Notes: generated from the letters alone by a model not told the origin. 64,000 bases of DNA from Pannonibacter phragmitetus DSM 14782 (GCF_000382365.1 NZ_KB908215.1:744001-808000); one strand, 5' to 3'. Positions 27,183 to 35,140 are shown, counted from the stretch's first letter. Made by a program: numbers and translations.

Positions 27183-27358
27183 ATCCTGCCTGATACTGTT
27201 TGGCGGTCGCAGTCATGTGCCCGCTTGCAAGGGACACGTCAACCGGACAGTGCAATTGTGGCAGCAGTGGGAAACACACGTGTCCGTGATATCGAAAGCC
27301 TGCCGCAGCGGCAGAAAACCGCATGGCAAGCGGTGTTTTGTCCTGTTGAAGGCTCTGC

Positions 27359-27916
27359 TCAGCTGCCGGAGGAGCGGGCGATGACCTGCTTGCCAAGGGT
27401 CTCCAGCGCCTGGCGCAGGCCCTTGTGCTCCAGCCCGTCAAGCTTGGCATCCAGCTTCTTCTGTTCGTCATCCGTCAGGGCGCGCAGGGCGGGCCGCTGC
27501 TTCTTCACCGGCACTGTCACCGGCTTCTGGACGATGCGGATGCGGCCGATTGCAGCCCAGCCGAAATAGGCGTTGATGCGCTCCAGAACGATGGGCATGT
27601 CATGGGTCAGCATCAGGGCCGTTGCACCATCGGTGTTGACCACGAGCGTTGCGGGCTCCGGCACGCCCGAGCCATCCCGGTCCGGCGTGCGCGGCCAGAT
27701 CAGCCGTTCGGGCCGCACCCTTTCACCGTAGCGGTCGCCCACGATATCCGGCCAGCTGGCAACCAGATCGGCCGAGGCAAAGCCACGCTTGCGGAAGACG
27801 GGCTCCATCGCCTTGCCGATCAGATCGGCAAGCGGGCGCGACTGCACCCGTCCCTGTCTGCCTGATCCGCCCAAGCTGCTCATCGGTCTGCCCAATTCCC
27901 TCTGCGGCCGGCGCAT
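27359..27916 (-). CDS. dciA: DciA (DUF721) replicative helicase loader
   Basis: 185 residues. The DUF721 domain is recognised by PLADLIGKAMEPVFRKRGFASADLVASWPDIVGDRYGERVRPERLIWP, a central strand segment LVVNTDGATALMLTHDMPIVLERINAYFGWAAIGRIRI, and a charged C-terminal tail (LTDDEQKKLDAKLDG). DciA loads or assists DnaB in the many bacteria lacking DnaC/DnaI. Start is 27916 or the ATG at 27883. It is divergent from mutY, so a shared promoter region of 160 bp lies between them. Confidence 0.88.
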   Translation of the reverse strand: MRRPQRELGRPMSSLGGSGRQGRVQSRPLADLIGKAMEPVFRKRGFASADLVASWPDIVGDRYGERVRPERLIWPRTPDRDGSGVPEPATLVVNTDGATALMLTHDMPIVLERINAYFGWAAIGRIRIVQKPVTVPVKKQRPALRALTDDEQKKLDAKLDGLEHKGLRQALETLGKQVIARSSGS

Positions 27917-28075
27917 TGCGCCCGCATGTGCCTGTCAAACTCCTCCTTGCAGTTTGCGCCGAAATCAAGACCAGCCTCTTAACGCCAGAATGGCGGGGCA
28001 TTTTCACCCGCTTTTCCCCAGCTGCCGCACATGGCAAGCCTTGATTTACCGCCGCTCCCGGCCAAGCTTTGCGCC

Positions 28076-29173
28076 ATGGACGCATCATCTCCGCCCCTTC
28101 TGCAGGATCAGGCCGCCGCTCAGCGCGCGCAAGAGCTTCTGGCCTGGTACGACCGCCACGCCCGTGCCCTGCCCTGGCGCGTGCCCCCGCATGAGCGGGC
28201 GGTGGGCGTTGTCCCCGATCCCTACAGGGTGTGGCTGTCGGAGATCATGCTGCAGCAGACCACCGTTGCAGCCGTGAAGGACTATTTCCTCGCCTTCACC
28301 GCCAAGTGGCCGAAGGTCACGGATCTGGCAAACGCCGAGACCGATGACGTGATGAAGGCCTGGGCCGGGCTCGGCTATTATTCCCGCGCCCGCAACCTCA
28401 AGGCATGCGCGGAAAAGGTGGCCTTTGAGCTTGGCGGCCGTTTTCCCGAGACGGAGGAAGGCCTCAAGGCCCTGCCTGGCATCGGGCCCTATACGGCGGC
28501 GGCCATCGCCGCCATTGCCTTTGACCAGCGCGCTGCCGTGGTGGACGGCAATGTGGAGCGGGTGTTGTCGCGGCTGCATCTGATCGAAGAGCCGCTGCCG
28601 GGCGCAAAGCCCGCCATCCGTGCGGCGATGGATGCGCTGACCCCTGAAAAAAGGCCGGGCGACTTTGCGCAGGCCGTGATGGATCTGGGGGCCACCATCT
28701 GCACCCCGCGCCGCCCCGCCTGTGCCCTGTGCCCCTGGAGTGCGGCTTGCGTAGGCCGCCGTCAGGGCATCGCCGATACCTTGCCCCGCAAGGCCGCAAA
28801 GGCAGAGAAGCCAGCCCGGCGGGGCGCGGCCTTTGTCATGCTGCGGGATGGTGATGGCGCGCTGGCCCTGCGCAAGCGCCCGCCCAAGGGTCTTCTTGGC
28901 GGCATGGCCGAAGTGCCCGGCACTGTCTGGAGCACGGATTTTGCCGAAGAGACGGCGCTTTCCTCCGCCCCCCTCAAGGCCCGCTGGCACAAGCATCTGG
29001 GCGTTGCCACCCACACCTTCACCCACTTCCATCTGGAGGTGACTGTCTACAGCACCACATTGCCTGCCGGCACGCCCCTGCCCGAAGGCTGCTGGTGGTC
29101 AGAACCGGGCGATGTGGAGGGCGAAGCCCTGCCGACCGTGATGCGCAAGATCATCTCGCACGCCCGCCGGTGA
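28076..29173 (+). CDS. mutY: A/G-specific adenine DNA glycosylase
   Basis: Removes adenine mispaired with 8-oxoguanine. 365 residues (an in-frame start at 28031 would add 15). Visible features are PYRVWLSEIMLQQTTV, the helix-hairpin-helix LPGIGPYTAAAIAAIAF with the catalytic Asp in AAVVDGNVERVLSRL, and the iron-sulfur motif C-x6-C-x2-C-x5-C (CTPRRPACALCPWSAAC). The C-terminal NUDIX-like domain that reads 8-oxoG follows (RKRPPKGLLGGMAEVPG, HTFTHFHLEVTVY). It is divergent from dciA. Confidence 0.97.
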   Translation: MDASSPPLLQDQAAAQRAQELLAWYDRHARALPWRVPPHERAVGVVPDPYRVWLSEIMLQQTTVAAVKDYFLAFTAKWPKVTDLANAETDDVMKAWAGLGYYSRARNLKACAEKVAFELGGRFPETEEGLKALPGIGPYTAAAIAAIAFDQRAAVVDGNVERVLSRLHLIEEPLPGAKPAIRAAMDALTPEKRPGDFAQAVMDLGATICTPRRPACALCPWSAACVGRRQGIADTLPRKAAKAEKPARRGAAFVMLRDGDGALALRKRPPKGLLGGMAEVPGTVWSTDFAEETALSSAPLKARWHKHLGVATHTFTHFHLEVTVYSTTLPAGTPLPEGCWWSEPGDVEGEALPTVMRKIISHARR

Positions 29174-29292
29174 GGCCCAGCGGACGCGGCTATTTTCCCT
29201 TATCGATCAAGCCTTTGCGATTCCCCTTGCTTTTTCCATGCCGTCAGGATTGATCGCGCACCATTTCGCGTCGATCAGAAAGTCATCGGCAC

Positions 29293-29838
29293 ATGTTCAA
29301 GCATACTGTGAAGGACGTTTTCACCCCTGCCGAATGCGCAGAGATCATAGCCCTCGCCGAGAATGCGGAGATGACGGACGGGGGCTTGGTCGGCGGTGTA
29401 CAGCACACCATCCGCCGCGCACGCATCTCCTGGCTCGATGATCAAGGCAGCGCCGCCTTTGTCATGGACCGCATTCTTGCTACGGTCGCGGCCGCCAACC
29501 GCGAGGCCTTTCAGTTCGACATCACCGATTTCAAGGAGCGGCTGCAGGTCGCCGCTTACGACGAGACGGATGAAGGCCATTACGACTGGCATTCTGACAT
29601 CGGCGACGGCCCCATCGCCCGCCAGCGCAAGCTCACCATCGTTGTTCAGCTGACACCGCCCGCGCTCTTTGACGGCGGCAGCCTCGACATCAACATCGGC
29701 AGCGCCGAATGGTCAGCACCCCGGGATCAGGGCTCGGCCACTCTTTTCGCCAGTTTCATGCTGCACCGGGTCGCGCCCGTCACGCGCGGGCGGCGCTACT
29801 CGCTGACATGCTGGTGCCATGGGCCATCCTTCCGCTGA
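29293..29838 (+). CDS. 2-oxoglutarate/Fe(II)-dependent oxygenase (prolyl 4-hydroxylase-like)
   Basis: 181 residues forming a double-stranded beta helix. The iron triad is H100, D102 (HYDWHSDIGDG) and H158 (FMLHRVAPVTRGRRYSLTCW), with an Arg about 9-10 residues later for the 2-oxoglutarate carboxylate. It resembles the PKHD/P4Hc group, which hydroxylates proteins or small molecules. It stands alone before bfr; iron dependence gives only a loose link to its neighbour. The target is unknown. Confidence 0.88.
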   Translation: MFKHTVKDVFTPAECAEIIALAENAEMTDGGLVGGVQHTIRRARISWLDDQGSAAFVMDRILATVAAANREAFQFDITDFKERLQVAAYDETDEGHYDWHSDIGDGPIARQRKLTIVVQLTPPALFDGGSLDINIGSAEWSAPRDQGSATLFASFMLHRVAPVTRGRRYSLTCWCHGPSFR

Positions 29839-29903
29839 CGCAACGTCATGCCGCAACACAGAAAAAACTGCATTTTCACCGCTGCGGGGGCTGGACACAA
29901 AAC

Positions 29904-29918
29904 GTAGAACCATTCTAA
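29904..29918 (+). promoter_or_regulatory. Irr/ICE-like palindrome upstream of bfr
   Basis: TAGAA-CCA-TTCTA, a perfect 5-bp inverted repeat with 3-nt spacer, 43 bp before the bfr start. It matches the core of the iron-control element bound by Irr in alphaproteobacteria, and bfr is a known type of Irr target. Confidence 0.65.
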
Positions 29919-29960
29919 TGTAGCTCCAGTTCAACCCCGCTGAATGAAGTGAGTCTCATC

Positions 29961-30449
29961 ATGAAGGGCAATCCCAAGGTCATCGACTGCCTCAACGAGG
30001 CCCTGTTCCTCGAACTGGGCGCCATCAACCAGTATTGGCTGCATTACCGCCTGCTGGATGACTGGGGCTATACGCGCCTCGCCAAGAAGGAGCGCGCCGA
30101 GTCGATCGAAGAGATGCAGCATGCGGACAAGATCACGTCGCGCATCATCTTCCTTGAAGGCCACCCCAACATGCAGAAGCTGGCTCCCCTGCGGATTGGC
30201 CAGACCATCAAGGAAGTGCTCGAGTGTGACCTTGCCGGCGAATACGACGCCCGCACCTCCTACGCCAAGTCCCGCGAGATCTGCCGCGAGGAAGGCGACA
30301 TCGTTTCCATGCAGCTGTTCGAAGAGCTGCTGAAGGACGAGGAAGGCCACATCGACTTCCTCGAAACCCAGCTCGAACTGCTCGGCCGCATCGGCGAAGA
30401 GCGCTACGGCATGCTGCAGGCAGAACCGGCCAACGAAGTCGGCGAATAA
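29961..30449 (+). CDS. bfr: Bacterioferritin
   Basis: Iron-storage 24-mer subunit with haem between dimers. 162 residues. The ferroxidase ligands fall at the canonical positions E18, E51 and H54, and the haem ligand Met is M52 ([14 protein letters not shown]); the second half supplies the Glu/His pair in [13 protein letters not shown]. The frame opens at GTG 29949, but ATG 29961 ([15 protein letters not shown]) is the family start. It has an Irr-like box upstream and a strong terminator downstream, so it is monocistronic. Confidence 0.97.
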   Translation: MKGNPKVIDCLNEALFLELGAINQYWLHYRLLDDWGYTRLAKKERAESIEEMQHADKITSRIIFLEGHPNMQKLAPLRIGQTIKEVLECDLAGEYDARTSYAKSREICREEGDIVSMQLFEELLKDEEGHIDFLETQLELLGRIGEERYGMLQAEPANEVGE

Positions 30450-30485
30450 GTATCAGGCCCCAAAGATCATTCAGAGCTCCCAGGA

Positions 30486-30517
30486 AGCGCGCTGGCCCCG
30501 GCCGGCGCGCTTTTTTT
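30486..30517 (+). terminator. Rho-independent terminator of bfr
   Basis: Stem AGCGCGCTGG pairing with CCGGCGCGCT (one G-U pair), very short GC loop, followed by seven T. Confidence 0.85.
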
Positions 30518-30564
30518 GTTTGGTGCAATTCTTTTTCCAGAAAGCCAGCCGCCCCCGCCGCGCC

Positions 30565-30596
30565 GTCCCGGACGCAGCGAAGCGAAGATCCGGGAC
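30565..30596 (+). repeat. Palindromic element GTCCCGGA/TCCGGGAC
   Basis: 8-bp perfect arms separated by 16 nt (CGCAGCGAAGCGAAGA). Elements of this form are common between genes in Rhizobiales, from memory. First part of a repeat mosaic that continues to 30755. Confidence 0.6.
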
Positions 30597-30599
30597 CCG

Positions 30600-30706
30600 T
30601 CATACCAAGGCGCTGAGATGCTGACGCATCACGCCTTGAAAATGCTCAAGCGCCGCAAGGGCTTAACCAGCTCTCGATGAGTCGAGCTCATCGAGAGCTG
30701 GTATCA
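30600..30706 (+). repeat. RIME-like 107-bp structured intergenic repeat, copy 2
   Basis: Outer ends ATACCA/TGGTAT are complementary. Inside are a nested stem (CAAGGCG/CGCCTTG around GATGC-TGAC-GCATC) and a perfect 15-bp hairpin CCAGCTCTCGATGAG-TCGAG-CTCATCGAGAGCTGG (shown here in parts). A near-identical copy is at 57343-57450. Size and architecture recall the Rhizobium RIME elements. It lies between the convergent bfr and EAL genes. Confidence 0.85.
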
Positions 30707-30734
30707 GGCGGTCACGGCCTCGAAACCCTGACAG

Positions 30735-30755
30735 GTCCCGGCACAAGGCCGGGAC
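30735..30755 (+). repeat. Short palindromic element GTCCCGGC-ACAAG-GCCGGGAC
   Basis: 8-bp perfect arms with a 5-nt loop ACAAG, similar to the TCAAG loop of the other palindromic elements in the window. Confidence 0.6.
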
Positions 30756-30791
30756 GGCGCGGGTGGATGCTCAGAGGAAACAACTCGAGCC

Positions 30792-30894
30792 GCTTGCGTG
30801 GCAGCATCATCAGCTTGCGCGCTTACGCGGCGCCATCTCAGCTTGCGCGCTTACGCGGCAGCATCTCAGCTGGCGCGCTTGCGCGGCGCGGGTG
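30792..30894 (+). repeat. 28-bp tandem repeat over the 3' end of the EAL gene (about 3.7 units)
   Basis: Full units at 30811-30838, 30839-30866 and 30867-30894 plus a partial unit at 30792-30810; core CTTGCGCGCTTACGCGGC. The unit at 30867-30894 codes for the last residues of the EAL protein (PRKRAS), and the stop codon is shared with the boundary of the next unit. Confidence 0.85.
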
Positions 30895-32464
30895 CAGGCA
30901 TGCCCTGGAGAACTTCGGCGCGGACGGGGCGCGGCGGGGAGAAGAGATGCCCCTGCGCCATGGAGACATCAAAGTCCAGAAGCTCCAGCACCTGCGATTC
31001 CGTCTCCACATGCGAGGCAATCAGCGTCATGCCGTAGCGGTGCAGCAGATTGCCGAAATCGCCCGGATGGATATGCCCGTGATCGGAGCTGCGGCGGCCG
31101 ATGAGATAATCCGCATGCAGCTTGGCATAGCGGAACCCGCGCTCGGCCAGTGACTTGAAGTCCATCTTCAGGTCATGGATCTGGTCGACGGAGAAATGGA
31201 AGCCGATCTCGGCCAGCGCGCCGAGGCTTTCCATCTCCACAACGCCCATCTGCGCCACATCATCCTGCGTGAACTCGAGGATCAGCAGGTCGCTGAAACT
31301 CTTGTTGTTGCGCACGAACTCCAGGAAGCCGGGGAAGAACGTCTCGTCCGCCAGCGAAATGGAGGAAACATTACAGAACAGGGCTGCATCGCGGTTGCGC
31401 GTCGTCAGGCGGCGGATCACCTGCACGGAGCGGAACAGCAGCAGATTGTCGATGCGCGGGATCAGGCCCGAGCGGATCGCCTCCGGCAGGAAGACGGCCG
31501 GCTCCAGAACCTGATCGTTGCCGTCTCTCAGGCGCGTGAAGGCTTCATAATATTTCACCCGGCGCTGCGGCAGGGTGACGATCGGCTGCAGGAACAGATC
31601 CACGCGGTTGGCATTCAGCGCCGAGCGGATCATTTCGCGCATGGCCGGATCGGCCTTTTGCGAAACCGGGGCCTGCGGCTGGAATGCCGGACGCTGCGGT
31701 TCCGGCTCGTTGCGGAAGCCGGGCTGCTCGAAACCGCCGAAGACAGGCTCGATCCGCCCGCCGGGCATGTGCTCGGGCTGGTGCTGATGCGGCTGATGCG
31801 GCGCGTGCTGCGGCTCCGGCTGGCGCTGCGGCTCGGAAGCGTGATGCCCCTGATGCTGCGGCTGATACGCCGGCTGCTGCTGCGCGGCATAGGCCTGCGG
31901 CTGCTGCGGCGCGTCCTGATAATAAGGCTGCTGGGCGTAGGCCGGCTGCTGATACTGGGGCTGCTGGGGCGCAGCCAGCTGCGGCTGCATGTGCTGCGGC
32001 GCCTGCTCATAAGGCTGGCCATGATAGGCAAGGCCCTGCACGGGAGCCGGGCCGCCAATGGCGCGCTGGTCCTCGATGCGGGTTTCCATGTCGGACATGG
32101 CTTCCGCCATCTGCTTGACCAGCGTGCCCAGCACCTCGATCTCGGCAAACAGCGGGTCGATTTCCTCACGGGTGCGGCGCGGAATGGTGTGCTCGACACC
32201 CGTCAGGCGGCCTTCGAGGTTGTTGACGTCCTCATCCAGCTCCAGAAGCCGGTCTTCCAGACGCTCGACAACGTCGCTGACCTCGCCCCGGTCACGCCCG
32301 CGGCCCAGCACCATCTGCACCACGATCATGGTGCACATCAGCGCAAGCGACAGCGACAGCGCTTCCCCCGGCGGACGGCCAAACTGATAAACGAGCACAG
32401 CGGCAGCCGACAGGGCAATCACGCCCATGCAGATCAGAATGATGATGGTCGCTAAACGCCCCAT
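30866..32464 (-). CDS. Membrane-anchored degenerate EAL-domain protein (TipF-like)
   Basis: 532 residues: two membrane helices (LATIIILICMGVIALSAAAVLVYQF; LSLSLALMCTMIVVQMVL), a coiled coil (about residues 60-140), a long Gln/Pro/His-rich low-complexity linker (about 140-275) and a C-terminal EAL domain. The EAL signature reads EAF (KYYEAFTRLRDG) and the metal-binding DDFGTG loop reads DQIHDL, so cyclic-di-GMP hydrolysis is unlikely. Architecture matches Caulobacter TipF, a c-di-GMP-binding flagellar assembly factor. The frame is open to 32578, but MGRLATIIIL (32464) starts at the membrane helix. Three phased TTAA sites lie upstream. Confidence 0.85.
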   Translation of the reverse strand: MGRLATIIILICMGVIALSAAAVLVYQFGRPPGEALSLSLALMCTMIVVQMVLGRGRDRGEVSDVVERLEDRLLELDEDVNNLEGRLTGVEHTIPRRTREEIDPLFAEIEVLGTLVKQMAEAMSDMETRIEDQRAIGGPAPVQGLAYHGQPYEQAPQHMQPQLAAPQQPQYQQPAYAQQPYYQDAPQQPQAYAAQQQPAYQPQHQGHHASEPQRQPEPQHAPHQPHQHQPEHMPGGRIEPVFGGFEQPGFRNEPEPQRPAFQPQAPVSQKADPAMREMIRSALNANRVDLFLQPIVTLPQRRVKYYEAFTRLRDGNDQVLEPAVFLPEAIRSGLIPRIDNLLLFRSVQVIRRLTTRNRDAALFCNVSSISLADETFFPGFLEFVRNNKSFSDLLILEFTQDDVAQMGVVEMESLGALAEIGFHFSVDQIHDLKMDFKSLAERGFRYAKLHADYLIGRRSSDHGHIHPGDFGNLLHRYGMTLIASHVETESQVLELLDFDVSMAQGHLFSPPRPVRAEVLQGMPAPAPRKRAS

Positions 32465-32577
32465 GCCTTTGGCCGCACTACCCCGAATCAATACTCTGTT
32501 AACGATTTTGCCCGAAAGCCGCTGCAGTTCCGACTCTCGAAGCCAGCCTTTACGGGGAAAACTTTGCCTAGTTCTCA

Positions 32578-32601
32578 TTAAAGCGCATTAATAATGGTTA
32601 A
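32578..32601 (-). promoter_or_regulatory. Three TTAA half-sites at 10-bp spacing (CtrA-like) upstream of the EAL gene
   Basis: TTAA at 32578, 32588 and 32598, each separated by 6 nt. On the minus strand the first reads TTAACCAT, the CtrA half-site. The canonical full CtrA site has 7 nt between half-sites, so this is tentative. Confidence 0.4.
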
Positions 32602-32744
32602 CAGTGCGGCGCTGAGGCCTTCTTGCAACGCAACAACGGCCAGCCGCAAAAAACCTTGCAATTCGCTGTGAGAGCCATAGCCTTATCCCTAGGGGCTGAA
32701 ACGGGAGGCCCGCTATCTCTTGAACAAACGGGGAGATTGGCGGA

Positions 32745-33392
32745 GTGGAAGGACAGTTGGCCAGTGAACGGGAGCCGGACGTGCGCCTTCCCCGCGCAGG
32801 CAGTCCCGCTCTGCCCGCATCCGGCACCGGCAACACCCCGCAGGCAGCCGTCAACCGCGACCTCGTCCGCCTCGCCCTGCACAAGATCACCGGCAGTCCG
32901 GAGTTTTCGGCATCCCTGCAACTGCGCCAGTTCCTGACCTTCGTGGTGGAGGCCTCCATCGCCGATCCGCCGGTGCCCCTGAAAGGCTACACCATCGCCA
33001 CGCAGGCGCTGGGACGTGACGACAGTTTCAACCCTGCGACAGACCCCATCGTCCGGGTGGAAGCGGCGAGACTGCGCAAACGCCTTGAGGATTATTATGC
33101 GGGCACCGGACACGGCGATCCGGTGCGCATCATCATCCCCAGGGGCAGTTACCAGCCCGGCTTTCACCTCATGCCAGCGCCAGAGGCGAGTGGAGCCCCG
33201 CAAGCCGGGCCGGAGACAAGCCCAGAACCGCCCCTCCCGGATGATCCGGCACTGACGCCTCCGGCGTCTTCCAGAGGGGTGATGGAAACGGCGCAGATAC
33301 GCAGCTTTCCTGTCATTCTGCTGCGCCCGGCGGTGTTCTTTCCGCTGATGGCGCTTGCCTTCGCTGCAGGTTACGCCGCCGCACACCTTTAG
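32745..33392 (+). CDS. Orphan N-terminal sensor-like domain with C-terminal membrane anchor
   Basis: 215 residues, GTG start after GGGAG. Residues about 40-140 match a domain normally found at the N-terminus of large adenylate cyclase/TPR or WD-type proteins of Rhizobiales: LQLRQFLTFVVEASI, LKGYTIATQALGRDDSFNPATDPIVRVEAARLRKRLEDYY and RIIIPRGSYQPGF. Here it is not fused to anything; a Pro-rich linker leads to a single C-terminal membrane helix (PAVFFPLMALAFAAGYAAAHL). Function unknown. It is divergent from the EAL gene and precedes the NtrC-like regulator by 242 bp. Confidence 0.75.
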   Translation: MEGQLASEREPDVRLPRAGSPALPASGTGNTPQAAVNRDLVRLALHKITGSPEFSASLQLRQFLTFVVEASIADPPVPLKGYTIATQALGRDDSFNPATDPIVRVEAARLRKRLEDYYAGTGHGDPVRIIIPRGSYQPGFHLMPAPEASGAPQAGPETSPEPPLPDDPALTPPASSRGVMETAQIRSFPVILLRPAVFFPLMALAFAAGYAAAHL

Positions 33393-33634
33393 CCGGTTCC
33401 AGTCATCGAAAGCACCATCATATGGTGTGGCTCTGGCCGGGACGGCGCGGCGCCGGAGAAAATCCCGCAGAGAAATCAACCATGAAATCCTGAGGCCGCA
33501 GCCGATTGGGTGGCTTTGCCGTCACTATTTACGAGGCTGACAACGCTTTGTTTACCACGTTTGCACAACACTCAGCCGACAGTTCAGACAAGACCTGCCT
33601 GAAGAAATCTGACAAGAGCGGGAGTAACCCGGGG

Positions 33635-35065
33635 ATGGGGAGCCTTCCGGACCTCATACGGTCCATTCATGTGCGCGTTCTTGACGCAAGCCCGGCGGAT
33701 GCAACCCGTGCAGCCACGGTCTGTGCGCGGCTGAGCGGTGCTGTTGCCGAACCGCTGGTCTATTCCGATCCGCGCCAGTGCCTTGATGCGCTGAGCGACG
33801 CTTCGGCCGATGTGCTGATCATCGACATCGAGACAGCCGGTGGAGACGAGGCGCTTGCCCGTTTTGCCGTGCGCAGCCCCGGTGCGATCATCATCGCCAC
33901 CAGTTCCCACGGTTCCGTCACGCAGGCCATGAATGCCATGCGCGCCGGAGCGCATGACTTCATCGCCAAGCCCTTCACGCTGGATGCGCTGCTGAGCAAG
34001 GTGCAGGCACAGCTCGACGGCCGCCGCCCGCAGCTTCAGCCCCAGTCCACACGCCGGGACACTCCGGCCATGCGCCAGCTGGATCCTGCTTCCCGCGTGC
34101 CGGTCGGCCGTTTCACCGGCACCTCGCAGCTGATGACGGGCGTCTACAATCAGATCGGCCGTCTTGCGCCCTCTGATGCCCCGGTCTTCATCACCGGTGA
34201 ATCCGGCACGGGCAAAAGCCTGTGCGCGGAGGCGATCCACGTTCTGTCCGGCCGGACTGGCAACCGCTTTGTCGCCATCAACTGCGCCGGGCTTTCGGTG
34301 GAGCGGATCGACACGGAGCTCTTCGGTAACGGCAGCGAGGCCTATCCGGGCGCAACCGCACAGGCGGCCGGCGGCACCCTGTTCCTTGATGAGGTGAACG
34401 AGCTGGACCTGTCGCTTCAGGCCAAGCTTCTGCTGCTGCTTCAGGACAAGGGACTGGCGAAGTCCGAAACGGGCGCGCCGTCCAGCCTGCGCATCATGTG
34501 CTCGTCCAGCCGCGATCCACTGGCGGAAGTCGCCACGGGCCGTCTGCGGGAAGACCTTTATTACCGGCTGAACGTGCTGCCTGTGCATCTGCCGCCCCTG
34601 CGCGAGCGGCGCGAGGACATCCTGCCGCTGGCGCTGGAGTTCCTGACCCGCTTTGCCGGAGAGGACCGCAGATCCTTCCGCGGCTTTGATGCCGACGCGG
34701 AAGCGCGGCTTGAGGCTTATGCCTGGCCCGGCAACGTGCGCCAGCTGGAAAACACCATCCGGCAGATCGTGGTGATGAACAACGGCACGGCGGTCACCTA
34801 TGACATGCTGCCGCATTTCATCCGGGAGGCCTCGGCCCGCGCCCGGCTGGGCAGCGATGAAGCCCGCGAGCGCCGCCGCCCCGCACGCGGTGCCCGGCCG
34901 CTGGCTGCCATAGAGCCCCTTTGGGCGCAGGAGCGGCGGATCATCGAAGATGCGCTGGATGCCTTTGACGGCAATATCGCACTGGCTGCTGCAGCGCTCG
35001 AGATCAGCCCCTCGACCATCTACCGCAAGAAGCAGTCCTGGTCGGAGCGTTCTGCCGCCATGTGA
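33635..35065 (+). CDS. NtrC-family response regulator lacking the GAFTGA loop
   Basis: 476 residues: receiver domain (phosphoacceptor D64 in VLIIDIE, K112 in AKPF), AAA+ domain (Walker A GESGTGKS 188-195, Walker B TLFLDE 248-253, arginine region REDLYYRLNVLPVHLPPLRERREDI) and a Fis-type HTH (NIALAAAALEISPSTIYRKKQSW). Between ELFG and GGTLFLDE the sigma-54-contacting GAFTGA is replaced by EAYPGA within a shortened loop (GNGSEAYPGATAQA). It may therefore regulate sigma-70 promoters, repress, or act by another route. Start chosen at 33635 (GGGAG upstream); the frame opens at 33506. No partner kinase is nearby. Confidence 0.88.
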   Translation: MGSLPDLIRSIHVRVLDASPADATRAATVCARLSGAVAEPLVYSDPRQCLDALSDASADVLIIDIETAGGDEALARFAVRSPGAIIIATSSHGSVTQAMNAMRAGAHDFIAKPFTLDALLSKVQAQLDGRRPQLQPQSTRRDTPAMRQLDPASRVPVGRFTGTSQLMTGVYNQIGRLAPSDAPVFITGESGTGKSLCAEAIHVLSGRTGNRFVAINCAGLSVERIDTELFGNGSEAYPGATAQAAGGTLFLDEVNELDLSLQAKLLLLLQDKGLAKSETGAPSSLRIMCSSSRDPLAEVATGRLREDLYYRLNVLPVHLPPLRERREDILPLALEFLTRFAGEDRRSFRGFDADAEARLEAYAWPGNVRQLENTIRQIVVMNNGTAVTYDMLPHFIREASARARLGSDEARERRRPARGARPLAAIEPLWAQERRIIEDALDAFDGNIALAAAALEISPSTIYRKKQSWSERSAAM

Positions 35066-35110
35066 GCGCAGGCAGAGCGGCGCAAGCCCCCGAAAGTCCG
35101 AAAACCCGAG

Positions 35111-35140
35111 TCCTCCGGCCAATCAGCCGGAGGATTTTTT
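35111..35140 (+). terminator. Rho-independent terminator after the NtrC-like gene
   Basis: Perfect 9-bp stem TCCTCCGGC/GCCGGAGGA, loop CAATCA, followed by TTTTTT. Confidence 0.9.

Noticed and set aside
30792-30894. Possible CRISPR array
   Set aside because: Units are 28 bp directly adjacent without spacers and overlap a coding end, so it is a tandem repeat.
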